Under the pieces are notes generated by a model, which did not search any database, had not been told where the DNA came from, and worked only from the letters and a program-made list of their open reading frames with translations. From assembly GCA_963922205.1 (NCBI GenBank), contig CAWUHX010000086.1:744001-808000 (forward strand): a stretch of DNA of 64,000 nucleotides, written 5' to 3'. The position numbers were made by a program, and so were the translations under genes. This stretch comes from Romanomermis culicivorax. Its lineage: Eukaryota > Nematoda > Enoplea > Mermithida > Mermithidae. Shown here in pieces: positions 9,260 to 19,700 of this stretch. Numbering within the stretch: the stretch's first letter is position 1; each line of letters opens with the position of its first letter.

Positions 9260-11914
9260 TACCGTGAGCCAAGTGATTCAGATGCTCCGGCATCACCCGT
9301 GCCAAACGCGCCACCGCTATCGGACACCGAGATTGAATCACTAGGAGCTACTCAGAGCCGAAGGGACCACTCAGACCACGTACTCACGGTACAGGATGAG
9401 TCCACCCTTCTGCACGACCCGGAACCCTCCGTCGGATACGCTCTAGTAGGTCTACTACGTCGTACGGGACTGCCGATTCCAAAGCGGTCCCGTAAGACCA
9501 AACACACTAGTGGTGCCACCACACCTGATTCCGGTCATGTGGTATCTGCTTTCTACCCAAATGATATTCGGACACCCCATATCAAAGTTCTCCTCAACAA
9601 CTGGGTAGAAGCCAAGGCACTGGTCGACACAGGAGCTGTTTTCTCACTCCTGGACCACAAGTTAGCGGCCCAGCTGCCCAACTTGACACTTTCACCAACC
9701 AGGGCTCGTCCTATCGCAGCCAATGGGTCCCCGATCCCACTGCTAGGAGCAGCCTACATCACGGTTACAGTGGCTGATGTCTCTGAACGGATTCAGGTCC
9801 AAATACAGGAGAACTGTTCAGCTGAACTGGTCCTTGGAACAAACTTCCTCGGCCGGTTCAATTGTGTCAGCTTGAACTGGGAGAAATCCTTCCTCCAGTT
9901 CAAAGAAAGTAGAATCCCCTGTGACGGTCTCATCCACAGCCCACCTTCTGCCCGTGGCGCCTTGCCCCTGAAGGACTTGGTAATTCTGGAGCCTCGCTCC
10001 CTGACACGATTCACTGTACCTGTTCCGCCAATCTATACGAACGTACCTGAGGTGGCCTTCTTTCCGAAGCACCTCACCGGGTCTCAAAGACACGTATATT
10101 TTGCTGGAAGCGTGAGTAGCGTGACCAACGGTCACATACCACTTCAAGTAGTTAACCCGAATACGCATTCCGTGGTTCTCTACCCGCACATGACCATCGG
10201 TCATGTGCAAATGCATAGTGAGCCCTCACGGGAATCACCGGTCGACTCAGACACCGTCCTCGATCGTCGGTGGGTCGAGGCCAATGCTGTAATCTCACCG
10301 GACATCTCCCCTCGGGACCGGGCAGCCTTACTCGACCTGCTGGTTGCATACACCGACCTTTATGCTCTTGATGAAAAGGACACAGGTTCCACTGATCTCG
10401 TCCAGCACGAAATTAGCACGGGCGATGCCCGCCCAGTCCGCCGTTTCCCTTACCGGTCCTCACCTAAGGAAAAGGATCTCATCATGCAGGAGGTCAAGGC
10501 GCTCCAGGAGAAAGGTATTATTCGGCCGAGCACGTCACCGTGGGCTACTAATACTGTCCTGGTGCGCAAGAAAAACGGTTCTCACCGTATGTGTGTTGAC
10601 TTTCGTGGTCTTAACGAGGTCACGAAAAAGGATGTCTACCCTCTCCCACGGATAGATGACATTCTCGACACACTCAAGGGTATGAAGTACTTCACTACCC
10701 TTGACCAGGCTAACGCTTATTGGTCAATCCCGATTGCCGAGGCGGATAAAGAAAAGACAGCCTTTAATACGCCTATTGGACTTTACGAATTCAATTATTT
10801 GCCTTTCGGTTTATGCAACGCGCCAGGGACATTTCAACGCCTTATGGACCTCCTCCTTACTGGAATCCAATGGCGCACGGTTCTAACCTATCTCGACGAC
10901 ATTTTGGTGTTCGGGAACTCTCACACCCAAATGCTTGAGCGCCTGGCAGATGTGTTCGCCCGTCTTCGCCGGGGTGGAATGAAGCTCAGACTGAGCAAGT
11001 GCAAATTCTCGCACTCAGAGGTAGAGTACCTAGGCTATCGCATCTCACAGAGCGGCCTAGAACCTGACCAAGCCAAGCTGGCCGCCGTCCAAAACCTACC
11101 CATTCCACAAAACGCCAAAGACATCAAGTCCTTCCTAGGCCTCGTGTCTTACTACAGGCGTTTCATCCCTGGTTGTGCCCGGCTCAGCGAGCCACTCACC
11201 AAGCTCTTACGGAAGGAAACTACTTTCCAGTGGTCAAAACCTCAGCAGGAGGCGTTCGATGAACTCCGCCGCCTGCTGACCAACCCTCCTATCCTGCGCC
11301 ATCCGGACTTTTCGAAATCCTTTATCCTTCAAACTGATGCGAGTATTTCGGGGATAGGAGCGGTTCTCAGCCAGTTAGACGAACATGGATACGACCATCC
11401 TGTCGCGTACGCCAGCCGAGGGTTAACAGCGGCCGAGAAAAACTATTCCATCACAGAACTGGAAACTCTCGCTGTTGTCCATTTCGTCAAGCACTTCCGA
11501 CCATACCTCTTCCAGCACGAGGTGGTCGTTCAGACTGACCATACCGCGGTCAAAGCAGTGTTGGAGAAGCCTAACCCCTCTGCTCGGATCGCTCGGTGGG
11601 GACTCGCGCTCGCCGAATTCAAACTGACAATTCGGCCGCGAAAAGGTCAGTCTAATGGTAATGCTGATGCATTATCACGCCTGCCGGATCCTAACTCCCT
11701 CACCGGTCAGAGTATTGATGATACTCCCCTCTACAGACCTGAGGGGCATGTTATGATGATCACCGATGGTGCGCAGCACCTGGCGCGTTCAAGTAATTCA
11801 GCACCGATCACTGTTGGCGCGGAGCGCTGGTACGATCAGAGTCTTATGCCGAGATATCGGTTGGTGCGCAGCACCCCGACCTTTTCGCTGCTCAGCTGGA
11901 GGATCCGGACTTAG
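9260..11914 (+). CDS. pol: Pol: retropepsin, reverse transcriptase, RNase H
   Basis: The frame is open from just after TGA 9257 (no ATG needed if readthrough occurs; the first GTG is at 9299). Order: protease with ALVDTGAVFSLLD (DTG at 9626-9634) and ELVLGTNFLGRF; reverse transcriptase (~10420-11130) with MCVDFRGLN, LPFGLCNAP and the catalytic YLDD at 10889-10900; then the connection; then RNase H (~11320-11690) with LQTDAS, ELETLA, QTDHTA and NADALSR, typical Ty3-type carboxylates. The last ~30 codons (from ~11830 to TAG 11912) look out of frame, because the genuine sequence leading to integrase continues in frame 1. Confidence 0.93.
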   Translation, partial: YREPSDSDAPASPVPNAPPLSDTEIESLGATQSRRDHSDHVLTVQDESTLLHDPEPSVGYALVGLLRRTGLPIPKRSRKTKHTSGATTPDSGHVVSAFYPNDIRTPHIKVLLNNWVEAKALVDTGAVFSLLDHKLAAQLPNLTLSPTRARPIAANGSPIPLLGAAYITVTVADVSERIQVQIQENCSAELVLGTNFLGRFNCVSLNWEKSFLQFKESRIPCDGLIHSPPSARGALPLKDLVILEPRSLTRFTVPVPPIYTNVPEVAFFPKHLTGSQRHVYFAGSVSSVTNGHIPLQVVNPNTHSVVLYPHMTIGHVQMHSEPSRESPVDSDTVLDRRWVEANAVISPDISPRDRAALLDLLVAYTDLYALDEKDTGSTDLVQHEISTGDARPVRRFPYRSSPKEKDLIMQEVKALQEKGIIRPSTSPWATNTVLVRKKNGSHRMCVDFRGLNEVTKKDVYPLPRIDDILDTLKGMKYFTTLDQANAYWSIPIAEADKEKTAFNTPIGLYEFNYLPFGLCNAPGTFQRLMDLLLTGIQWRTVLTYLDDILVFGNSHTQMLERLADVFARLRRGGMKLRLSKCKFSHSEVEYLGYRISQSGLEPDQAKLAAVQNLPIPQNAKDIKSFLGLVSYYRRFIPGCARLSEPLTKLLRKETTFQWSKPQQEAFDELRRLLTNPPILRHPDFSKSFILQTDASISGIGAVLSQLDEHGYDHPVAYASRGLTAAEKNYSITELETLAVVHFVKHFRPYLFQHEVVVQTDHTAVKAVLEKPNPSARIARWGLALAEFKLTIRPRKGQSNGNADALSRLPDPNSLTGQSIDDTPLYRPEGHVMMITDGAQHLARSSNSAPITVGAERWYDQSLMPRYRLVRSTPTFSLLSWRIRT

Positions 11915-13230
11915 CTGACATCATTCGCTCTCTTAAGCCTCTGGGCGACCAGAATGATGTGCGCGGCTACCATCTGTTGGATAACGTTCTTCAGAAATGG
12001 ACAGGCGAGTCCAATAAGATCGTCATACCCCGATCCATGGTTACTACCATTATCCGGGCTCATCATGATGACATCTTAGCTGGACACTTTGGTGCTAAAC
12101 GTACTGCGCGGCTCATTGCTCGCAGATACCACTGGCCTTCCCTCAGTCGGGATGTCAAGTCCTTCTGTCAGCGGTGTGATCTTTGCCAACGGAATAAGCC
12201 CGCTCGAGAGAAAACCACTGCGACCCTGAAACCCATCACCATCACGGGACCGTTTCATCGGGTAGGTGTCGACTGTATGGGACCAATGACCACTAGCGAA
12301 GCTGGCAACCGTTTCATCGTAGTCTTCATCGACTACTTTACGAAATGGGTCGAGGCTTTTGCTACTCCGGACATCACTGCGCACACCATAGCCCGGCTTT
12401 TTGTAACGCAAATTGTCTGCCGGCACGGGGCACCGCAGATTCTTCAGTCAGATCGTGGCACTGATTTCACATCAAAACTGATGACTGAGATCACTGCGAT
12501 CTGCGCAACGAAGAAGATCCACTCTACCGCCTATCATCCGATGACCAACGGCGAGGTGGAAAGAGCTAATCAAACGCTAGCCACACGGCTACGTATGTAT
12601 GTTCATCAAGGACATACTGATTGGGATGAACACCTACCATACGCTGTGTTTGCCGTCAATATCAGCATGAATGAGTCAACAGGGTACTCGCCCTTTGAAC
12701 TCATGTACGGTCGCACACCCATGCTCCCTGTTGATGCCGCGCTCTCATTCAACCCTCCGGCCCATATCATTAATGTTTCCTCATATGATATGGAGGTCAA
12801 ACGTCATTTCACGAATGCGTTAACCTTAATCCAGAGTCGGATTGAGAAAGCACAGGAGGCCTATGCACGGTCGTACGACCGGAAGGCACATGATGTCTCG
12901 TACAAAGTAGGGGATCAGGTGCTCAAACTGCGCACCTCCAGCAAACGTGGACTCACTCCTAAATTGCTGCCCATCTACGATGGGCCCTACCTTGTAACAA
13001 GTGTGGCATACCCAAATGTCACACTTCGTCTCGAGATGGATCAGGAAGACACTGTACATGTCAACCAGCTTCGACTTTACGTGTCCCCTGAACTACCGAG
13101 TGAAGCAGAGGATACACCTCCCACTTCACAGGCAACAGATTCGGCCCCCTTGTTGTATCCTTCAATAAGCCGGGACTTTACACCGAATTTGATTGACCCA
13201 CATCTTGATGCAGAGGTCCCCGACCCTTAA
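11797..13230 (+). CDS. int: Integrase with GPY motif, in -1 frame relative to RT
   Basis: Frame 1 is open from 11797 (after TAA 11794) to TAA 13228-13230. It starts with the RH-IN connector (DPDLADIIRSLKPLG). Next is an HHCC zinc-binding domain (H...H...CQRCDLC, 12059-12195). The catalytic core follows, with D in GVDCMGP, D in QSDRGTDF and E in NGEVERANQ. The C-terminal domain has GPYLV, the GPY/F motif. It matches Ty3/gypsy integrases over its whole length. It overlaps the RT frame by ~115 bp (11797-11911), so a -1 shift or a lost base separates RT and integrase in this copy. Confidence 0.92.
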   Translation, partial: FSTDHCWRGALVRSESYAEISVGAQHPDLFAAQLEDPDLADIIRSLKPLGDQNDVRGYHLLDNVLQKWTGESNKIVIPRSMVTTIIRAHHDDILAGHFGAKRTARLIARRYHWPSLSRDVKSFCQRCDLCQRNKPAREKTTATLKPITITGPFHRVGVDCMGPMTTSEAGNRFIVVFIDYFTKWVEAFATPDITAHTIARLFVTQIVCRHGAPQILQSDRGTDFTSKLMTEITAICATKKIHSTAYHPMTNGEVERANQTLATRLRMYVHQGHTDWDEHLPYAVFAVNISMNESTGYSPFELMYGRTPMLPVDAALSFNPPAHIINVSSYDMEVKRHFTNALTLIQSRIEKAQEAYARSYDRKAHDVSYKVGDQVLKLRTSSKRGLTPKLLPIYDGPYLVTSVAYPNVTLRLEMDQEDTVHVNQLRLYVSPELPSEAEDTPPTSQATDSAPLLYPSISRDFTPNLIDPHLDAEVPDP

Positions 13231-13786
13231 TTCAAGATGCATTCTCTTCATTGTCCCCGCTTACGGACGAGGACGTCCTTTTTCGAAGGACCGCCGTGCC
13301 CCTCACGAAGTATCCACTCTTGTCCATGCTGCATCTTAGTGGATAGAAGAGAATGTTCAGCAACCAGAGCGTCACGCCTTAGGCGCATCCTCACGCGATA
13401 GCCTACACTTCACTGGGTGCATCCTCTGCGATAACCCGACAATCTGTACCTCACTGGGTGCATCCTCTGCGATAACCCGATAATCTGTACCTCACTGGGC
13501 ACATCCTCTGCGATAGCCTACATCCTGCCCTGAAAATTTTTCTTTTCTGTGTTCTAGACTGTCGCACAGGATATTCAATGTCTGCAACTTCACGCATCAA
13601 CAACCTCCGGTTACCATACCGCCGAACGAATTATGACCAAAGAAGGCTCCATCCGCCAACAACCCAACGGACCTATTCGACCACTCGCCGTCGCACCTTG
13701 GAACGACCTACGACCACGGACACGCCGCACAAACCTCACTACTAACCACTGCAAGGACGAGGACGCCCTTTTTCGAAGGACCGCCG
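13231..13786 (+). repeat. 3' untranslated region with 41-bp tandem repeats and a duplicated 3' motif
   Basis: After the integrase stop there are at least three copies of a 41-bp unit (CACTGGGTGCATCCTCTGCG starting at 13411, 13452, 13493), plus a diverged unit at ~13372. A ~33-bp segment (GACGAGGACG, then CCTTTTTCGAAGGACCGCC and GTG) occurs at 13267 and again at 13757, just before the inferred LTR start. The second copy may serve as the polypurine-type priming region. No coding potential was seen. Confidence 0.6.
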
Positions 13787-15226
13787 TGTCACGTGCCGCT
13801 CAATTCTCCAACGTCACGTGATTCCGATCATGCCGACATTTTGTTATTTTTTCATGTGTCGTTAACTACTCGATCATGCTTTTGTTTATTTCATTTTTAC
13901 ACATGCATTTTACGTTCGTTTTTATATTTTTCATGCATTTCTATGTTTCGTTTTGTTGTATTTTTATTTCTTTACAAACGCGGGCTACAGTAGGCCCTTT
14001 AGCTAAAAACTTCCGCCAGTCGTGCTCCACGAGCACATGGCTATTTTTGGTGCACTCACGCACCTCTTATCATCAAAATTAGCGTCGTTTTTGTTACGCA
14101 AAAACGACTAGCTAAGAAGTTTTAGCTAAAGACGTTCATATGCTTAGCATAGGCACTGCAGCCGGCCTCAGTGCTAAACGCATGTGAATGAAAAAATGTC
14201 TATGTGCTCATAGGCATCTTCTGCATCGCGTCTAGCTGCAGAAGTTAGCTTGAGCGCCGAGAAACTCCGCCCAAGCTGCAGCTGTAGCCAAACATGTCCT
14301 TAAAAGGACATGTTTCTTTAGTTTTTCGCTCATTCTTGGGTTCACCAAGCTCTCGTCCGGTTGTAACTCCGCGTCCGCCGCCCTTCGTCAAATTTGCATA
14401 TTTTATTGTACACCTGTGCGTCCGCCACCTTATTCCCCAATAAATTTGCATAAATTTACCCTTGTTCACTGCGTCCGCCGCTTACCGCCTACAGTACCCC
14501 GCTGCCCATCAGTGCCAGGTGTCCGACCGCCCCCGGTTCGTGAAGAAAACGTTGGAGTATCGCCTCCCGCTCGTCGCCGCTCGCCGCCGCTCGCCACTAG
14601 GACGTTTGTGGATCGCATCCCCGCTCCCAGTGCCAGAAGACCGAAAGCATCCAGGGACTTGCCGCCCGTTGCGTCGAATCGCTTGAGAAACAGGACTAGG
14701 TGAGTCTTCTCAGGGGATTATTGTTATTTGTGGGGTATTTGTTGGGGAATCCTTCCTGAGTCGGTTTCCCACGGTTTCCACAGATAAGTAGGGCCTCCAC
14801 CTCTCAGGTTCGGGCTAAAAGGGGCTGTCTGGTTCATAATCGGGTCCCACCAACTAGGTCATTTTACGGGTGACCCTGTCCCCACTCTCACTGAGTAGGA
14901 CTCGGGGATTGTCGCACCTAGCCTGGCAGCGTTGTCCATTACCCTACAGCAAGACCCCAAGGACAACACCAGAGAACCAACTATAGACCTCTCTATAGCC
15001 ACCATTTGCCAGGTTAGGCCCCAACGCCATTCAGGGAAGCCTGGGGAAAATGCCAGTATCCATCAGGAGTCACAGCCTATTACTCACTGTAATAGGATCA
15101 ATCTGATATGGTTCACCATCAATGTGACGTCTAAAACACGGTATTACCTGATGAGATACCCAAACCTCCCCAGCTCTCCCAAATCCACATGTCATACACG
15201 TGACATGGATGGCGCAACATGTGACA
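13787..15226 (+). repeat. 3' LTR (start inferred)
   Basis: The right end at 15226 and the portion from 14759 are fixed by identity with the 5' copy. The left end is inferred. TGTCACGTG at 13787 is the inverted complement, with one mismatch, of the LTR end CACATGTTG-type sequence, giving TG...CA termini and a ~1440-bp LTR. AATAAA at 14440 would supply a polyadenylation signal. No clean polypurine tract lies directly before 13787, so a shorter LTR starting near 14197 (after GTGAATGAAAAAA) or 14701 remains possible. The proposed U3 is full of perfect hairpins, and GCGTCCGCC occurs three times between 14369 and 14480. Confidence 0.65.
13998..14315 (+). repeat. Cluster of nested perfect hairpins in the inferred U3
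   Basis: AGCTAAAAACTTC (14001-14013) pairs with GAAGTTTTAGCT (14116-14127) as an outer stem. Inside it are GTGCTC-CAC-GAGCAC (~14021-14035) and GTCGTTTTTG/CAAAAACGAC (14084-14093 / 14099-14108). Further on, TTCATATGC...TTAGCA pairs with TGCTAAACGCATGTGAA (14134-14188), CTTCTGCA pairs with TGCAGAAG near 14218-14244, and AAACATGTCCTT pairs perfectly with AAGGACATGTTT (14290-14301 / 14304-14315). Confidence 0.7.
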
Positions 15227-16709
15227 GTGTAAACAAGCGTATTTTCGTGATTTTTCAGGCGAAGGGTTTTTCGACCACGGGGAATTTAATGAATGGGATC
15301 ACTTTACACACAAAATCATATTGAGGGTAAAGAAATGTTTTTCTGCGGTTTTTTGCGTTGAGTGGATCTCGATCTTGAGGAATTCAATGGAAATGGTCAC
15401 TTTGAATTCTGTTTACAACGTGTTTCCAGTTTTGTGCGGTTTACGCATTTTTTACTATTACCGAAAGTGAGAATTCGTAGCTTTAAGATTGTTATTATTA
15501 TTTCTTTGATGTGAAGATGACCAAATTTAAAACTTCAGTGTGCTTCTACAAAGTGTGCTTCTACAAATTCTACTAAATTCTGCACTAAAGGGATCTACAC
15601 TCGATCTCAAGATAATCTCGAACAAAAAGCCGACTCGGTTTGATCTCAAGTTCGATATAAATTGAATGTCATCAGGATTATAACGAGCTCAATGTCGAGA
15701 TTATCCCCAGCTCGAGCTGTCCGGTTGCACCAACATTTTCGCATAATTTTCTTATCCCTAACGCAAATATTTATGCACTTCCCAAACTCGAACTTAAACA
15801 TCAGCATTAGTTAATCCTGAAGTGAGTATTGTTTGTGCATTGGAAGAAAATAATTTGGACATTGCGATTAGCTCAAACTCAGGATCATCAATTTAATCCG
15901 GATGTTGAGATTATCCTCAAGTTGGGTTAGTGCGATCAACCTCAGGTTTCTTTTAGTTCTGAAAATGACTATAATATGCCTGCCTCACTATTTTTCAGCT
16001 AGTGAGAGAGGCAGGAGTTTTGGATCGGTTGGGAGTTAGAATCCTATTGCTTTACCATTTCTTTACATTTGAAGTCATGTGCATGTAATTTTCATATAGA
16101 AAAATTTTACTGTAGTTGGTGCCAGGGGAAAGACGAAATGCACGACGCTGCAGAATATACTTTTTCACAGAAATCGAAAATTTTTTTGGAATAAGCATGA
16201 AAATCCAACATAGCGAAAGTGAACTTTAAACCAAGTTCTCAAAAATCCAGTCCACTTTTTTCCATCTTGGCAACTCTATTCTTTTTTCTGCCCCATCGGG
16301 GCATTTTCTATAAACTATTGTAATATATATGTAAACACAGATGGATTGGGGAATTATTTCTACGATCTCTTAATCATCAGACATCTTAATCATCAGACAT
16401 CATGAACACATTTTATTGTATAGAACGGCGACCAACATGACCAAAAAATTTGCAAGAATGGCGGTATTCAAAGTACAATTTTTCTTAGCTTACAATCAAA
16501 TACTACAGTTTCGAACTCAACAACTTTCTAAAGTTCACGTTTCATAAACGTCTAAAGCGGAAAAATAACGACACGAAAATTACGACATCGATAAACATGC
16601 TTAAAAACAAAAATTTTCACCGGTAAATGTGAAAAAATTAAAATAATTAAATTTTAAATATAACGGCTACGTCTAATCCGGGGAAATTATTTGATGAGAA
16701 AGATCGAAA
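15227..16709. other. Gene-free flank between LTR element and PEPCK 3' end
   Basis: This is AT-rich DNA with no convincing ORF. The right part should be PEPCK 3' UTR (minus strand): the reverse complement at 16412-16417 reads AATAAA, about 295 bp past the stop codon. A degenerate cluster of CTCGA/GATCTCAAG words lies at ~15590-15930. Confidence 0.6.
16412..16417 (-). terminator. Poly(A) signal AATAAA for PEPCK
   Basis: TTTATT on the plus strand reads AATAAA on the gene strand, 293-298 bp beyond the stop codon. It is the nearest clear signal I saw downstream. Confidence 0.45.
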
Positions 16710-19700
16710 CTACATATTTTTAATTCTTTCTTCTTGTTTGTCCAAATGTTCGCGAATGACGGCCGGCAGGTCGCTACCAACCTGAAATTAAAACTCGCAT
16801 TTTCACAGATGAATCGTAGTCTGCTTCTGCTTCAAAATAATGAAGTTAGAAAGTAAGTGCTATCTCATCTTTACGATTTCATAATTTCATACAGGAATGA
16901 GCCTAGTGAACTAAACTTTGTGAACAAAAAATTCACAAGCATTTTTAAAAATGGATCAGCATTTTAAAATTTTTCATCCGCTCAATCATAAATAGGATTT
17001 TTGTTCGAAAGGTTGAAAAAATTATCTTCATGCCACCATCAATCCCGATTTATTTTCCTCACTTGCTCTTCAAAGAAGCTACGAGATTCGCGGGCGTCTT
17101 CGACCCAATAATCTTTGGGCAAGGAAAATAATTCGTCCCAATTGACCGGCGGTTCGAGGCCGTCCATGTTGATCGATCCTGGGAAAGGAAAATAAAATCT
17201 CTAATTTAAAAACGAGAATTCCTACCAATGGCTGTGCATGTATACCTTTCTTGGGCAAAATACCAATGGGCGATTTGACGCCAACGTCTTGACCATCGAC
17301 GCGTTTAAGAATCCTGAAAAAGTAACGTCAACTAACAGTACGAAATGAGGAGAAGCATTTAAGCATACCTGTACTTTGAGGGAGTTGGGGGAACACCCCC
17401 CCCCCCCAGTTTGGAAAAAATTAAAAAAATTTGCAAAAAAGTGTATGTTTTTGGCCCTTTTTGGGAAAAATTTCGACTTTTTTCGACCCCCCCCCCCCAA
17501 CTGGTCGGAGGTCTTACAGGTATGCATTTAAGTAGGCATTCTTACCATTCCAAAGCGCGAATATTTTCGCCGTAGCCAGGCCATAAAAATTTGTTATCTT
17601 TGTCGCGACGGAACCAATTGACGTGGAAAATTTTAGGAACCTCAAGACACAGAAAATTGTGGATTTGTAAGAAAATGTCATTTTCTGAAAAAAGTTATAC
17701 AAATCAAAAATTGCGAGCTCCAACAATCAATTTTTTGCAATTCAAAGCATTTTTGCGCTAAATTACGAATGTTCGGTTTGAAAAGCGTTTACAATATGGT
17801 ATAGGAAATTTTCAGTTCCAAATTCAGTATTTTCCGAAATTTTGAGCTTTATTCACAAAAGATAGTTTGAAAGACCAAAATTCAGGCGAACATCTGAATT
17901 ATGAGTTCAACCCTTCGTTTTTTCAACATTCGAGCGGTATTAAATGAAGTGCACGCGAGTAAGCAAAAATTTGAATTTGTCGATAGAAATTTCTTTTCTT
18001 GACTGGAAATTCGAATTTTCTAGTACGTTTACCGACAGGCCTGTAGGCAGGGGGTTGGGACCATGACATCCCGATCAAGTCTTAAAAAAGCCTAAAAAAG
18101 TTTTTTCTTCAGGAAAAAGTAGTCAGAAATGTCAATTTCACAAAAAATTGAGTGGAAAAAATGTGTGGTCACTCCCCGAAAAACATTCCTGACTACAGGC
18201 TTGCTTACGTAAATCGATCCGATGCAAAAAAGTAAAATGGACACAAAAATTTCATTGGGAAATTTAATTTTTTTGCGCAAAAATATATTTTTAACCGACA
18301 TTCGGACTGTCACTTAAAATCGACAGTTTTTGTTGACAAAATCGATTTCTAAGGATTTTCAACGGAAAATTCAGCTTTGTTGGCAAGTAAGGACAACATA
18401 TACATTATGAATAGTTTTCAGAGTAGGAATAACTACCTACCTTATGAGGAGCACGATCTAAGCTCAACCAATGTTCCAAATATTTGCCGAAATTGTAACC
18501 CATAAACGGACGCATAGCCATCGGATCGTGCATGATAGTTTTACCTGTGAAAAAATGAAACATGAGCTAATTGTTCGCCGTTACATGCTCAAATTCTCCA
18601 ACCTTTATATTCAGCAGCGGCCGTAGCTTCGGATTTGACGCCCGCACCAACGAAAACGCCGTGCGCCCAGTCAAATGATTCGAAAACCAACGGTACACCT
18701 GAAAAATGAGGAAAACATAGTTATAAAATTACAGATAAACAGCAAACGCCTAGAATTTTGGGCAGCTTGACTGCAGAAAATTTTGGCAAATCATTAGAAA
18801 GGGACGAATCAAATTTTCCTTTGGTGATTATCGAAAATATTAAAAATCAATTGAAAAACTACAGCAAAAAATTGGATTTAAAGTGATCGAAATGAAGTGA
18901 AACCTTGTTTTTGTCATCTATGTCAGAAATTTCCACCCAGACAAAAACATCAAGCGGAAAATCACAAACGTTGGAGATTATACTGATCCTCAAGCAAAAT
19001 CGATACATTGAAGTCCAACATACAAACTAACCCTCTGGACGTCGGCCGCCAAAAATAATAGCGTCGATGGGTACGCCGGCCGGATCTTCCCAGCGCGGGT
19101 GAATGATCGGACACTGACTAGCCGGAGTCGTGAAGCGGGAGTTCGGGTGAGCAGCTTGACCCGGCTTACCAATTTGCCATGGTTCACCCATCCAATTAGT
19201 CATCGGAATAAACTGAAATTTCCAGAATAAAACCATGATTAAAATCATAAATGTGAGGGAATTGAGATATAAGAACCGCCCAGAAATCGTCCACAGCCAT
19301 ATCATGACCCTAAAAGATTTTTCAATCATGGCTGAAAGGCACTAGTTATAATGACACTACCGTTTTGATTAGAAAAACTGAAAAATTCTGATTTTAAATT
19401 TATGAACAGAGGACGGTCAATAATAATTTTAATAAATTCATATTTTAAAGGTTTTTTAGCCAAAAACTACTACTTTTGAACCGTTTTTTCGGACTATTAT
19501 GGCAAAAAAATCGAATTTTTGTTACTTCAATCAACGATCCTTGAAAAATACAATTTAGACTGAAAATTTTTTACTTCAGAAGTAATAATTTATGCTGAAT
19601 TATGGCCAAATCTACGTACTTTGTTTTCAATTTCGTCTTCTAAGCCTTCCCAGAAATATCCGCCGTCGGCCGTTTCGGCTACGTTAGTAAAAATGCTATT

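Larger units (their letters stand above)
1..15226 (+). mobile_element. Ty3/gypsy-type LTR retroelement with envelope-like gene (5' end cut by window)
   Basis: Two near-identical LTR segments (1-468 and 14759-15226, constant offset 14758) bracket ~13.3 kb of internal DNA. It encodes Gag, an envelope-like glycoprotein, two retropepsin-like domains, RT, RNase H and integrase. The RT-RNase H-integrase order, the YLDD box and the GPY motif after integrase are Ty3/gypsy traits. The LTRs differ by three transitions (126/14884, 156/14914, 370/15128), so insertion was recent. The left LTR begins outside the window, so the target-site duplication cannot be checked; GTGTA follows the right end. If the LTR begins at 13787, the element is about 16.2 kb, unusually long. 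Coding lesions (TGA at 4634, TGA at 9257, frame change near 11800-11910) may make this copy defective. Confidence 0.93.
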
